From NCBI GenBank assembly GCA_963794165.1, contig CAWCCT010000005.1:248001-312000 (forward strand): a DNA stretch of 64,000 nucleotides, read 5' to 3'. The notes under the pieces are model-generated. The model worked only from the letters and a program-made list of their open reading frames with translations, was not told the origin of the DNA and searched no databases. Shown here in pieces: positions 25,912 through 34,413 of the stretch. The position numbers and the translations under genes were made by a program. The stretch comes from PALSA-350 sp963794165 (GTDB lineage: Bacteria; Acidobacteriota; Terriglobia; Terriglobales; Acidobacteriaceae). Each line of letters starts with the position of its first letter. Position 1 is the first letter of the stretch.

Positions 25912-26367
25912 TTAAACCTCCTGATCGAAGTAAGCGTGCAGCAAGCTGAGGATGAGAGGCCAGCCGCTGTTACGCGCACGTAAACTTTCGCTTGCAAGCC
26001 CCGAGTGAGTTACGCGGACCCTGGTGAGGCCGTCTTTTTCTTCCAGATCGCAACGCACCAGCGTTTCCGGCGTGTTCTCCTCCTCACGAAGCCAGGTGAA
26101 GATCAGAAGGTGGGGAGGCTGAACTGTGCGATACTCTCCGCTCACGGTGCTGGAAACCCCTGTTCCGCAATTGCCGCTGACACGCATCCTCCACTTGCCG
26201 CCGGGTCGAAGATCAGATTCCGCTTGCACGCATTGGAACTTTCCTTCGGCGCCCCACCATTTCAAGAGCTGGTCAGGATTTGTCAGCGCAGTAAAGATTT
26301 TTTCCGCCGGAGCTTTAATCGTGACTTCCTGAACGATCGCATCGTCGCATACGTTTGCTGTGTTCAT
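25912..26367 (-). CDS. SRPBCC (AHSA1-like) domain protein
   Basis: 151 residues forming one START/AHSA1-like domain: EVTIKAPAEKIFTALTNPDQ, LLKWWGAEG, DLRPGGKWRMRVSG, GEYRTVQPPHLLIFTW and the C-terminal GWPLILSLLHAYF. The family binds small hydrophobic ligands in a helix-grip pocket. It is paired with the ArsR regulator directly upstream and overlaps it by 4 bp (ATGA), a common two-gene module in Actinobacteria and Acidobacteria where the regulator controls the pair. Confidence 0.9.
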   Translation of the reverse strand: MNTANVCDDAIVQEVTIKAPAEKIFTALTNPDQLLKWWGAEGKFQCVQAESDLRPGGKWRMRVSGNCGTGVSSTVSGEYRTVQPPHLLIFTWLREEENTPETLVRCDLEEKDGLTRVRVTHSGLASESLRARNSGWPLILSLLHAYFDQEV

Positions 26368-26693
26368 TGCTGTTCCTCCATATGTTTTTTCAAGCTATGC
26401 AAAGTCTCGCCCCAGAAGGTTTCATAATCCTGGAGCCAATCGTCGATGACGCGTAGGGGACCGGCGTTCAAACCACATAGATTTGCGGTCCCTTCTTTGC
26501 GAGTAACAATTAAGCCGGCCGTGCGCAGCAACCGCAGGTGCTTGGAGACAGCTGGACGACTCATGCGAAAATTCTCTGCGATCTCGCCTACCGTTTGCCG
26601 GCCGTCGCGGAGGATATGCAGGATTTCCCGCCGCGTGGGATCGGCGATCGCCCGGAACACGGAATCACGTTGTCTGCGGTTTAATGAAACCAT
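26364..26693 (-). CDS. ArsR-family transcriptional regulator
   Basis: 109 residues from ATG 26693. It is a complete winged helix: DSVFRAIADPTRREILHILRD, TVGEIAENFRMSRPAVSKHL, RLLRTAGLIVTRKEG. No Cys-rich metal site is evident, as in the SRPBCC-linked ArsR group. A longer frame from a TTG at 26768 exists but would read through the operator. ATG 26693 lies inside a 14-bp inverted repeat, and the predicted promoter would give an almost leaderless transcript. Inference: autoregulated repressor of itself and the SRPBCC gene. Confidence 0.85.
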   Translation of the reverse strand: MVSLNRRQRDSVFRAIADPTRREILHILRDGRQTVGEIAENFRMSRPAVSKHLRLLRTAGLIVTRKEGTANLCGLNAGPLRVIDDWLQDYETFWGETLHSLKKHMEEQQ

Positions 26694-26722
26694 ATGGTTA
26701 CCAACAACGTAACCAAATGGTT
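26688..26722 (-). promoter_or_regulatory. Inverted-repeat operator over the arsR start
   Basis: AACCATATGGTTAC, seven bases, GTAACCAAATGGTT: 13 of 14 positions are paired. On the minus strand TTGACA (26734-26729), 17 bases, TACGTT (26711-26706) forms a plausible promoter that this repeat overlaps. The repressor would block its own promoter and start codon. Confidence 0.6.
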
Positions 26723-26761
26723 TCCAATTGTCAAGGGAATCTTGGCTGCTCCTCCTTCCCC

Positions 26762-26790
26762 TTGACAATCGACAAGTGTGCGCGTAATTC
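26762..26790 (+). promoter_or_regulatory. Possible promoter of the PadR/permease unit
   Basis: TTGACA (26762-26767), 17 bases, TAATTC (26785-26790). The -35 is perfect, the -10 poor. It faces away from the arsR promoter. An 11-bp inverted repeat, ATTGTCAAGGG and CCCTTGACAAT, spans the two -35 boxes. Confidence 0.35.
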
Positions 26791-26813
26791 TACTGTCGCG
26801 TATCGAGGGGAAC

Positions 26814-27158
26814 ATGCCGCCGTCGACGGACCTGCTGCAGGGAACACTGGATGTACTGATTCTCAAAACGTTGGCCCTGGAGCCGATGCACGGCTGGGGC
26901 ATCGCGCTCCGCATTCAACAGGTTTCCAGGGAAATTCTGCAGGTAGGTCAGGGTTCGCTCTATCCCGCACTGCATCGTCTGGAGTACAAGGGGTGGATCA
27001 AGTCCGAATGGGGAACTTCAGAAAACAACCGGCGGGCAAAATTCTACCTGCTGACCTCTGCCGGCCGAAAGCAATTGATGACTGAACTCGAAACGTGGGA
27101 CAGGCTGTCTGGCGCGATTGCCCTGGTGCTGGGGCAAGTTCCGGAGGCGTCCTCATGA
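26814..27158 (+). CDS. PadR-family transcriptional regulator
   Basis: 114 residues from ATG 26814, which has GAGGGG four bases upstream. It is a PadR winged helix with its typical DLLQGTLDVLILKTLALEPM, HGWGIALRIQQ, QVGQGSLYPALHRLEYKGWI and FYLLTSAGRKQL. PadR proteins next to these permeases normally repress the permease gene in response to small molecules. The stop codon overlaps the start of the permease gene (ATGA at 27155-27158). Confidence 0.92.
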   Translation: MPPSTDLLQGTLDVLILKTLALEPMHGWGIALRIQQVSREILQVGQGSLYPALHRLEYKGWIKSEWGTSENNRRAKFYLLTSAGRKQLMTELETWDRLSGAIALVLGQVPEASS

Positions 27159-29815
27159 TGAAAGAGTTCTTTACCCGCGCACGCTTTTTCTTTTTTCCCC
27201 GCCGTGCGGCCGAGGTGGACGAGGAGTTACGCTTCCACCTCGAGCAGGCGACCGAGGCTAATATCGCCGCGGGTATGAGTCCTGAAGACGCTCATCGCCA
27301 GGCCCGTGTTCTGTTTGGCGGCCTGGAGGCTGCACGGGAAACCTGCCATCAACAGAAGCCTGGCTGGTGGTTGGGCACGTTCATGCAGGATGCGCGTTAT
27401 GCTCTGCGCGGCTTTCGCCGCAAACCTATTTTTGCGCTGACAGTCATCGCCACGTTGGCATTGGGCATCGGAGCCACCACGGCCATTTTCAGCGTCGTGG
27501 ATCGAATTCTTTTTCGCAGCCTTCCGTACGCGCAGGACGATCGCCTGGTATCGGTTGGGTTGGTGCAGTCCCTGGCACCACAGGAGTTCATGCTGGGTGG
27601 CTTCTATTACGAGTGGCGAGATAACCAGAAGCCCTTTGCTTCGCTCACGTTCGAGCGAGGTGTGGATGAGTGCAACCTGACGGAGGCTAACCCTGTTCCT
27701 CTGCAGTGTGCGGCCGTCGCGCAGAGCTTTCTGCCCACACTCGGCATCTCGCCTGTTTTGGGTCGCAATTTCGTTCCCGAGGAAGATCTGCCCAAGGCGG
27801 CCAAGGTTGCGCTTATCTCCCATGGCTTGTGGCTGAGCCGTTTCAACCGGGATCCAAGCGTCTTGAACAAGACCATCATGATCGACGAGCACCCGGTGCG
27901 CATCGTCGGCGTGCTGCCCGCGAATTTCGAAATGCCCCGATTGCAGGCCGCGGACATTGTTGTCCCAGCGCAAATGGATGCGGCGGCGCAGCACACAGTC
28001 AACAGCGGCATCGGCTTTCCCATGTGGGCCTTCGCCCGGCTCAAGCCCGGGGTAAGCGTGCAACAAGCAAAAGCTGAGTTGCAGCCTCTGTTTCTGCACA
28101 CGCAGCTGTGGATTCCACCGCAGATTCGCAAGGATTTTCGTTTGCAGGTCCGTTCCATCCGTGACCGCCAGATGGAGGAAGCGTATACGGCTGCCTGGGT
28201 GCTTCTGGGCGCGGTGCTCGCGGTGCTGCTGATCGCCTGCGCTAACGTCGCCAGCCTGTTTTCCGCGCGTAGGTTTGCGCGGGAGCGAGAGTTGGCCGTG
28301 CGTTCGGCGCTGGGCGCCACTCGTGGCCGGCTGATGAGGCAAACCCTGACCGAGGCGATTTTGCTCGCGGTTGCAGGCGCCGCCGGAGGCTGCATTTTGG
28401 CAGAGCTTTTGCTGCGAGTGTTCGTTGCCATTGCGCCCGCCGGCCTTCCGTTCCTCGCCCAGGCCCAACTCGACCTGCGCATCATTCTGTTCACAATGCT
28501 GATCTCGCTGCTCTGCGCTGTACTCTTCGGCATCATGCCCGCGCTGCAAAGGCCCAATGTAACCAAGTTGGTTGCTAAACAAACCGGCTCGACCGCACAT
28601 GCAAGATTGCGGCGCGTTCTGGTGGCCGCGCAGATCGCGGTTAGCGTCGTATTGCTCTCCGGCGCCAGCCTGCTGCTCAAAAGCTTTCGCAACCTCGAAC
28701 ACCAAAACCTAGGCATGCAGACGCGCAATGTGGTCACCGTGGAGGTGGCCTTGAATGGGGAGCGCTATCCGACAGCTCAGGCGTACATGGACTTCTATTT
28801 GCGGGCCGAAAAAGCACTCGAGCTCTTGCCTGGTGTCACGGCCGTGGGGATGAGCGACTCGCTGCCTCCCGGTGGAAACGGTTGGCGCCACGACATGCGT
28901 TATTCCGACATCTATGTTGTGGGTAAACCGCACCCGGCTCAGGGAACCGGCGGAACGGTGGTTTTGCGTGCCGTGACTCCCGCCTACTTTCGCGTCCTTC
29001 AGATCCCAATCCTCCAAGGGGCAGGCTTTAGTGAAGTAGATCGGCAATCGAGCGGCCACCCCATTGTTCTGAGTAAGCTTTTGGCTGCCCGGCTCTTTCC
29101 TGAAGGGAACGCTATCGGCCAGCATATCCAGCGCGGGGTGTTCACTCCTTACCTGACCATGGACGGACCGGTCTACACCATTGTGGGAATAGCGGGAAAT
29201 GTGAAAAATGGGGGCCTCGCGGGCGGGGACGATCCGGAATTCTATACCCTGAGGACCGACCACGCAGAAGACTGGGATAGCCATCAGGTTTTCCTTATCC
29301 AGACTTCATTTCCATCTTCCATCATTGCGCCGTGGGTTAGAGCTCAGATTGCGCAACTCGATCGCGTCGCCCCGGTCGAGATCGACACGCTTAGCCGGGG
29401 CGTGAACAAGCTGGCGGATCGTCCCCGGTTCGAGACGGCGTTGTTCGGGTTCTTCGCTGCCTGCGGCCTGTTGATGTCTGTCATTGGTCTTTACGGTGTT
29501 ATTTCTTATGTGGCCACGCAACGCACGCAAGAGATTGGCGTCCGCATGGCGCTTGGTGCAACCAGGGCGGATATTCTGCGGCTCATTGCCATGGAGGGGA
29601 TAAGACTGATTCTGTTGGGCGGTGTACTGGGCCTGGCAGTGGCGTTGGGGACCGCACAATTGCTCAGGAGTTTGATGTTCAACGTAAGACCACGCGATCC
29701 CGCCACTTATGCAACCGTCGTGCTGCTTCTCGCTGCGGTTGCTATGGCAGCGACCCTGATTCCAGCCCGCTCCGCAATGCGAACCGACCCCGGGGAGGCA
29801 CTTCGTTACGAATAG
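27155..29815 (+). CDS. MacB/FtsX-type ABC permease with N-terminal ADOP domain
   Basis: 886 residues from ATG 27155, with GGAGG at 27142. The first ~60 residues (RRAAEVDEELRFHLEQATEA, SPEDAHRQARVLFGG) are the small helical domain that marks acidobacterial duplicated orphan permeases. Two MacB-PCD/FtsX halves follow, with FSARRFARERELAVRSALGA and the late ATQRTQEIGVRMALGATRA. No ATPase gene is adjacent. The ATGA overlap with padR points to translational coupling. Confidence 0.92.
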   Translation: MMKEFFTRARFFFFPRRAAEVDEELRFHLEQATEANIAAGMSPEDAHRQARVLFGGLEAARETCHQQKPGWWLGTFMQDARYALRGFRRKPIFALTVIATLALGIGATTAIFSVVDRILFRSLPYAQDDRLVSVGLVQSLAPQEFMLGGFYYEWRDNQKPFASLTFERGVDECNLTEANPVPLQCAAVAQSFLPTLGISPVLGRNFVPEEDLPKAAKVALISHGLWLSRFNRDPSVLNKTIMIDEHPVRIVGVLPANFEMPRLQAADIVVPAQMDAAAQHTVNSGIGFPMWAFARLKPGVSVQQAKAELQPLFLHTQLWIPPQIRKDFRLQVRSIRDRQMEEAYTAAWVLLGAVLAVLLIACANVASLFSARRFARERELAVRSALGATRGRLMRQTLTEAILLAVAGAAGGCILAELLLRVFVAIAPAGLPFLAQAQLDLRIILFTMLISLLCAVLFGIMPALQRPNVTKLVAKQTGSTAHARLRRVLVAAQIAVSVVLLSGASLLLKSFRNLEHQNLGMQTRNVVTVEVALNGERYPTAQAYMDFYLRAEKALELLPGVTAVGMSDSLPPGGNGWRHDMRYSDIYVVGKPHPAQGTGGTVVLRAVTPAYFRVLQIPILQGAGFSEVDRQSSGHPIVLSKLLAARLFPEGNAIGQHIQRGVFTPYLTMDGPVYTIVGIAGNVKNGGLAGGDDPEFYTLRTDHAEDWDSHQVFLIQTSFPSSIIAPWVRAQIAQLDRVAPVEIDTLSRGVNKLADRPRFETALFGFFAACGLLMSVIGLYGVISYVATQRTQEIGVRMALGATRADILRLIAMEGIRLILLGGVLGLAVALGTAQLLRSLMFNVRPRDPATYATVVLLLAAVAMAATLIPARSAMRTDPGEALRYE

Positions 29816-29913
29816 TTTCGATTCTACGAAGGGCCAGTGGCTTGCGTCCGCTCAGCTTGGAGAAACGCTGAAGCCTACCGGCCCTTTCTATTTGGTTTTG
29901 CTTCCAGTGCGGC

Positions 29914-31134
29914 TCAGTTAACGGGCTTCGCCAGATAAGCGTGAAGTTCGTTGGGGTTGCTCTTTAAAGACGCGAATCCGATGATCTCGCCTTTGTCGTT
30001 GATGGAGCATGCAGTCTCCAGGTGAAGAGTGGAGTTTTCAGGCACAAGAGTATTCAGGTCGGTTGGTGTTCCGTTTCTCCACAACGCAGCTCGCGGGGTG
30101 AAAGTCGCGTCGATGGATGCTCCAACCACGAGGCCGTTGTTGCCGATGGCGATGCCCAGGCTGTAAGAGTCACCTTGCAGAGTTCCGAGATCGGTGATGT
30201 GTCCCTTCTGCCAAAGGAAGGCGTGAAAGCTTGCGTCCCCCTTGGTGTCAGACGCTCCCACCACCTGCCCGTAATCGTTCAAGCCGTTGGCAAAGATCCC
30301 GAAAAATTTGCCATCTCCGCCGAGGTTGCCGAGATCGGTTGCCTTGCCGTTCTGCCAGAGAACAGCGTGCAGCGGCGTGAGATTGTTTTGCTCGATCGCG
30401 CTGAAGGGCCCGCAGGTTCCGGTGCCGCCAACCACTTGTCCCAGGTCATTGATCGCGAACGCGATGCCGTCAGGGTTGCCGTCCACCGTGGGCAGCTCCC
30501 GCACCCCGGATCTGGTCCAGATGACTGGTTTGAACTCGATGGTTTGTGGGGATACGGACGCGCCCGGGCAGGTAGAGTCGAGCTCGGCGTTTTCCGCTGT
30601 TCCGGCCGCGATGCCGAAGTCGTTAATCTTCATAGCTGCGCCGTTGCTGCCCTCCTTGCCGGAGCTGTTGCGCAATCTGGGCAGCGCGATCATGGTGCCG
30701 TTTCGCCAGAGGAACGGCGCGCAGGTGTGGCCGCTGTGGGTGAGAGCCAGCGCCGTCGATCCACAAAAGTCTTCGCCGTTCTTATCGGGCGTCTTGGTGT
30801 CGGCTTGGCCAACTACCTGCCCCCAGATGTTCGCGCCGAAGGCAGCGCTGTTTGGCCCTCCGAGACCGGGGCTGCTAATGTCCTTCATCTTCCCTTGATT
30901 CCAAAGAACGGCGTGCGACACGGCCGGATCAGCAAGGGTAATTTCCCCGCTAACGATCCCATTGTCGGTGATGGCGAAGGGTTGACCCGCGCCCACCGGC
31001 CCGAGGTCGGTGACGGTGTATCGTGCGGAATTATTGGTTTGGGCGTGGGTAGAAATCGTCCCGGCAACCGTCGCCAGGACCAAACTGAGCCGCGCGATAC
31101 GCGACCACTTCGGCGTGAATTGAAGGGATTGCAT
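29914..31134 (-). CDS. Secreted HAF-repeat protein
   Basis: 406 residues from ATG 31134, which has AGGAGG six bases upstream. A signal peptide ends at THA-QTN. The rest is a run of HAF-type repeats, about 55-60 residues each, with the pattern INDLGQVVGGTGT...HAVLWQNGKATDLGNLGG. Repeats are partly degenerate, and the predicted fold is a beta-propeller-like solenoid. HAF proteins are extracellular and of unknown role. It diverges from the Ser/Thr kinase stump. Confidence 0.88.
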   Translation of the reverse strand: MQSLQFTPKWSRIARLSLVLATVAGTISTHAQTNNSARYTVTDLGPVGAGQPFAITDNGIVSGEITLADPAVSHAVLWNQGKMKDISSPGLGGPNSAAFGANIWGQVVGQADTKTPDKNGEDFCGSTALALTHSGHTCAPFLWRNGTMIALPRLRNSSGKEGSNGAAMKINDFGIAAGTAENAELDSTCPGASVSPQTIEFKPVIWTRSGVRELPTVDGNPDGIAFAINDLGQVVGGTGTCGPFSAIEQNNLTPLHAVLWQNGKATDLGNLGGDGKFFGIFANGLNDYGQVVGASDTKGDASFHAFLWQKGHITDLGTLQGDSYSLGIAIGNNGLVVGASIDATFTPRAALWRNGTPTDLNTLVPENSTLHLETACSINDKGEIIGFASLKSNPNELHAYLAKPVN

Positions 31135-31280
31135 TGTCCGCCTCCTGAGCCTCTTTCGGCTTGATCGATCTGGTTTGCCGGTTCTCATCCAGCTCACCTG
31201 CCACGAATAAGGAATCGCGCCCGGAAGGTTACAGCGCCCTCAAGCAAGAGCATAAAATTGCTGCTGCCACTCTGGTCAAG

Positions 31281-31649
31281 ATGCCAAATTGTCCTCATTG
31301 CGGCGCGGAGTTGGGTTCCGGAGATCCCGCTGGCTTGTGCCCGAATTGCCTGATCCAGGGCGCTTTCGACAGTTCGGTTGGGGCGGATGGATCCAGAACT
31401 CAGACCATCGATACAGCCGCAGCGGCATCCACTGATGACGACTTCGGCCGATATCAGATTGTTCGGACTCTTGGCGAAGGTGGCATGGGCACCGTATACC
31501 TGGCCGAGCAGCGCGAACCAATTCGCCGGCGTGTTGCCCTCAAAGTCGTAAAAGTCGGCATGGACACGAGCGAGGTGCTCGCGCGTTTCTCCAAAGAGCG
31601 CCAGGCGCTGGCGATGCATGAACGGTCCGAGGCCAAAGACTCTGCGTGA
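31281..31649 (+). pseudogene. Truncated Ser/Thr protein kinase
   Basis: 122 residues from ATG 31281. There is an N-terminal zinc ribbon (CPHCGAELGSGDPAGLCPNC), a linker, and then only the first kinase subdomains: GRYQIVRTLGEGGMGTVYLA (Gly loop 65-70), Lys88 in VALKVV, and FSKERQALAMH. It breaks off where the composite inverted repeat begins (31637), so the repeat's arrival or a linked deletion removed the catalytic loop. No kinase activity expected. Confidence 0.85.
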
Positions 31650-31900
31650 GAACCCGGACTCAGTCCCGCAGGGACGGCTGAGTGTAGCCCAGGACGACAG
31701 TCCTGGGTAGGATTTGAAAGCACGAAGAGTCCCGTAGGGACGGCTGAAAATCACCGGGGCTGTTATCCCTGGTTAACTTTCAGTCGTCCCTACGGGACTT
31801 TTCGGTCTGAGCCGCACAAACCCAGGACTGTCGTCCTGGGCTACACTCAGCCGTCCCTGCGGGACTGAGTTCAAAATCTCGGCTCTCACGCAGACTCTAA
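31637..31900. repeat. Composite nested inverted repeat at the kinase break
   Basis: The outermost arms are AGACTCTGCGTGAGAAC (31638-31654) and GCTCTCACGCAGACTCT (31883-31899). Inside are about 50-bp arms beginning ACTCAGTCCCGCAGGGACGG and ending with its complement, with CAGGACGACAGTCCTG, and innermost GTCCCGTAGGGACGGCTGAAA paired with TTTCAGTCGTCCCTACGGGAC. The same modules occur at 7539-7868. No gene lies in 31650-32047. Confidence 0.88.
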
Positions 31901-32047
31901 AGCCCGTACCATTGAATAGGGAGAGTTTTCCGCGCCTGTTTAGCGCCTGCGTTTTTCGGCTCAACATCCAAAGCAGCCTCTCTCACCAGGAGATTGCCGA
32001 TACCGTGGCCGGCAGTGCTGATAAGGAAGTAAACTTTTACCTATCGC

Positions 32048-32422
32048 ATGCTCACAGAAGATCAAGCCCGGGAATTCGCGAACCATTGGATACAAGCGTG
32101 GAACTCGCACGACCTCGATACCATCCTGTCCCACTATGCGCAGGGAGTCGTTCTGACTTCGCCTGTTGCTGCGAGGCTGCTGAACAATCCTTCCGGAACG
32201 ATCGAGAGTAAAGAAGGCTTACGCGCCTACTTCGCGGGCGGCCTCAAAGCATATCCCCAGCTCAAGTTTGAGCTGTTGGATGTAATGTGCGGGCTCTCCA
32301 GCGTTGTTCTCTATTACGTGAACCAGGTAGGCTCAAGGACCGGCGAATATATGGAGTTAGATGCGAATCAGAAGGTGGTACGAGTCGTCGCCAATTACAG
32401 TGTGACCAAGCGGCCGCTATAG
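32048..32422 (+). CDS. SnoaL/NTF2-like protein
   Basis: 124 residues, one NTF2-like cone fold: AREFANHWIQAWNSHDLDTI, LSHYAQGVVLTSPVA, KEGLRAYFAGGLKAYPQL, VVRVVANYSV. These proteins include small-molecule isomerases and hydrolases, and many are of unknown function. It converges with the LytTR regulator gene and their stop codons overlap by six bases. No strong ribosome site is seen. Confidence 0.82.
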   Translation: MLTEDQAREFANHWIQAWNSHDLDTILSHYAQGVVLTSPVAARLLNNPSGTIESKEGLRAYFAGGLKAYPQLKFELLDVMCGLSSVVLYYVNQVGSRTGEYMELDANQKVVRVVANYSVTKRPL

Positions 32423-33238
32423 CGATTGCCCCAATCGCTGCTCCAACTGTGCCCGATAGCTGCGGCTGATCCGGGTTCGCGCCCCACTCTTCAGCACCAC
32501 ATCGAACTCCCCATGCGAAATTGGCTCTAACTGCAAGATGCTCTCGATATTCACCATGGTCGATCGGTGTACGCGAATGAACCGTGCCGGATCCAGGCGG
32601 TCCGCGAGCTCCGCCAGGGACGACCGGTAGAGAACCTCTTTGCTCCCTGACGGCTGGCCTGACAGATAGTTAATATGCAGATTCACGTAAACTCCTGCAG
32701 CCTCGATCCAATCAATATCCACCACCCGGATGAAGCGTGTAGCTCCGCCGGACTTGACCACCAGGCGGTCCAGCCGCCGTTGCGTTGCCGGCTCCGCCGA
32801 GATCATCCGCACCAGTCGTTGGCCAAATTCGTGCAGACTGCGTTCATCCAGCCGGGTCTGCGCCCGGGCCATCGTGGCCTCAAATCGCTCATCGCTGAAA
32901 GGCTTGAGGAGATAGTCGAGCGCATTGGCCTCAAAAGCCCGCACCGCATGTTGTTCGTAGGCAGTCACAAAGACTGTCAGCGGCATTGCTTCTACGCCTA
33001 CCGCACCGACCAGGTGGTCCAGTACCGCGAGCCCATCCAACTCCGGCATTTGCACATCCAAAAAAACCAGGTCGAGGCGTCGTTTTTCAATTGTCTCCAC
33101 CGCAGCAGCCCCGTCCTCAGCTTCCAGAATAGTTCCGACCACCGGCTGCCGGCGCAGCAGATCCACCAGCCGCAATCGCGCCGGCGCCTCGTCATCCACC
33201 ACGAGCACGGAAATATCCTCAGTTCGCGACGGAACCAT
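32417..33238 (-). CDS. LytTR-family response regulator
   Basis: 273 residues from ATG 33238, with GAGAGG seven bases upstream. The receiver domain has the acidic pair VVDDE (14-17), phospho-acceptor Asp61 (LVFLDVQMPELDG), conserved Thr/Lys positions (VFVTAYEQHAVRAFE, YLLKPFSDERF) and a C-terminal LytTR DNA-binding domain (DWIEAAGVYVNLH, RFIRVHRSTMVNIES). It is encoded 3' of its kinase and overlaps it by 20 bp. It binds direct repeats in target promoters; none identified here. Confidence 0.92.
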   Translation of the reverse strand: MVPSRTEDISVLVVDDEAPARLRLVDLLRRQPVVGTILEAEDGAAAVETIEKRRLDLVFLDVQMPELDGLAVLDHLVGAVGVEAMPLTVFVTAYEQHAVRAFEANALDYLLKPFSDERFEATMARAQTRLDERSLHEFGQRLVRMISAEPATQRRLDRLVVKSGGATRFIRVVDIDWIEAAGVYVNLHINYLSGQPSGSKEVLYRSSLAELADRLDPARFIRVHRSTMVNIESILQLEPISHGEFDVVLKSGARTRISRSYRAQLEQRLGQSL

Positions 33239-34358
33239 TGCCGGCCTCTCTTGCCGCACCATCTGCCGTGCTGAAGCGCAGCGGCAAACGAATCACCGCT
33301 TCGGTGCCCCCACTGCGGCGCCGCCGCACCACAAAACCGCTGGCACCATTCGGATGCAGCCCGCCAATCCGCTCCCGGGTAACCGACAACCCCAACCCTG
33401 CGCCACTTTCCAGCGTCCACCCAGGCGGCAGGCCGACACCATCATCGGAGACGCGAATCTCCAACTGCTCTTCGACCGGCTGCGCCGAAACTACCACTGT
33501 TCCTCCCGTGGACCGCGAGGAGATCCCATGGCGGATCGCGTTCTCCATGAGCGGCTGCACGACCAGGCAGGGAACCAGCGCATACTTCACTTCCGGCGCG
33601 AGGTTAGTCTCAAACCGCAGCCGGTCACCAAACCGGATCCTTTGAATGGCCAGGTAATGCTCGAGAAAGTCCATCTCTTCCATGAGCGGAACTTCGTGCT
33701 TATCTTTATTTTCGAGCGAAAGCCGCAGCAGATCGCCGAGATGCTCGATCATCTGCCTGGCCAGCCGCGGCTCGCGCTCCACCTGCGCAGAAATGGTATT
33801 AAGCGCGTTGAAAAGAAAATGCGGGTCCAGTTGCATGCGCAACGCATTGAGACGGGCTTCACTGAAGCTCCGTTCCAAACGCTCCATGCGCAATTCCCCG
33901 GACAGATACCGTTGGTGATACAGATATGCCTGCCAAACTCCTACGATGAGGCAATAGACAAGCACGCTCCACAAGAACATGCCGCGAAGAGCGGACAGGA
34001 GCAACTTGCCATCCAACAGTTGCGCCCATGGATCGAGCCGCATGACAGCGAGCACCGCTGCAAACAAGTAGATATACGCGGCCGTGAACACGAAGCTTAG
34101 AAGCAGTTGCGCAACCACCCGCCGCATAAGCTGCTTGCTGGAGAACGGTAGCCTTTGGTCCACAGCAATGATGAGGGGCGTCAGCAAGCCCCAGGACCAC
34201 CACTGCGCCAGCGAAGCGAGCAGGGACTTGTGCCAGTTACGGCCGTCTGTAAGAGCGGGCAAGGCGAAGACCAGACCAATGGCGGTCCAGATCACCACCG
34301 CCAGTACCACGCGTTGCAGCCATTTGCGTGTTTTGCCCGGATTAGAAGCAGCCGTCAT
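33219..34358 (-). CDS. LytS-type sensor histidine kinase
   Basis: 379 residues from ATG 34358. There are four predicted membrane segments in the first ~150 residues, including VLAVVIWTAIGLVFALPALT, ALRGMFLWSVLVYCLIVGV and LLLSFVFTAAYIYLFAAVLA. After them comes the His-kinase domain with the H-box LRMQLDPHFLFNALNTISAQ and an HATPase with ENAIRHGIS and DDGVGLPPG. It signals to the LytTR regulator immediately downstream. A longer frame (34451) adds a non-conserved head. Confidence 0.9.
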   Translation of the reverse strand: MTAASNPGKTRKWLQRVVLAVVIWTAIGLVFALPALTDGRNWHKSLLASLAQWWSWGLLTPLIIAVDQRLPFSSKQLMRRVVAQLLLSFVFTAAYIYLFAAVLAVMRLDPWAQLLDGKLLLSALRGMFLWSVLVYCLIVGVWQAYLYHQRYLSGELRMERLERSFSEARLNALRMQLDPHFLFNALNTISAQVEREPRLARQMIEHLGDLLRLSLENKDKHEVPLMEEMDFLEHYLAIQRIRFGDRLRFETNLAPEVKYALVPCLVVQPLMENAIRHGISSRSTGGTVVVSAQPVEEQLEIRVSDDGVGLPPGWTLESGAGLGLSVTRERIGGLHPNGASGFVVRRRRSGGTEAVIRLPLRFSTADGAAREAGNGSVAN

Positions 34359-34413
34359 CAAAAGGGGGAAATTAGCCTCACTGTATTGTCGCCCAAGATG
34401 ACGGTCCGGCGCC

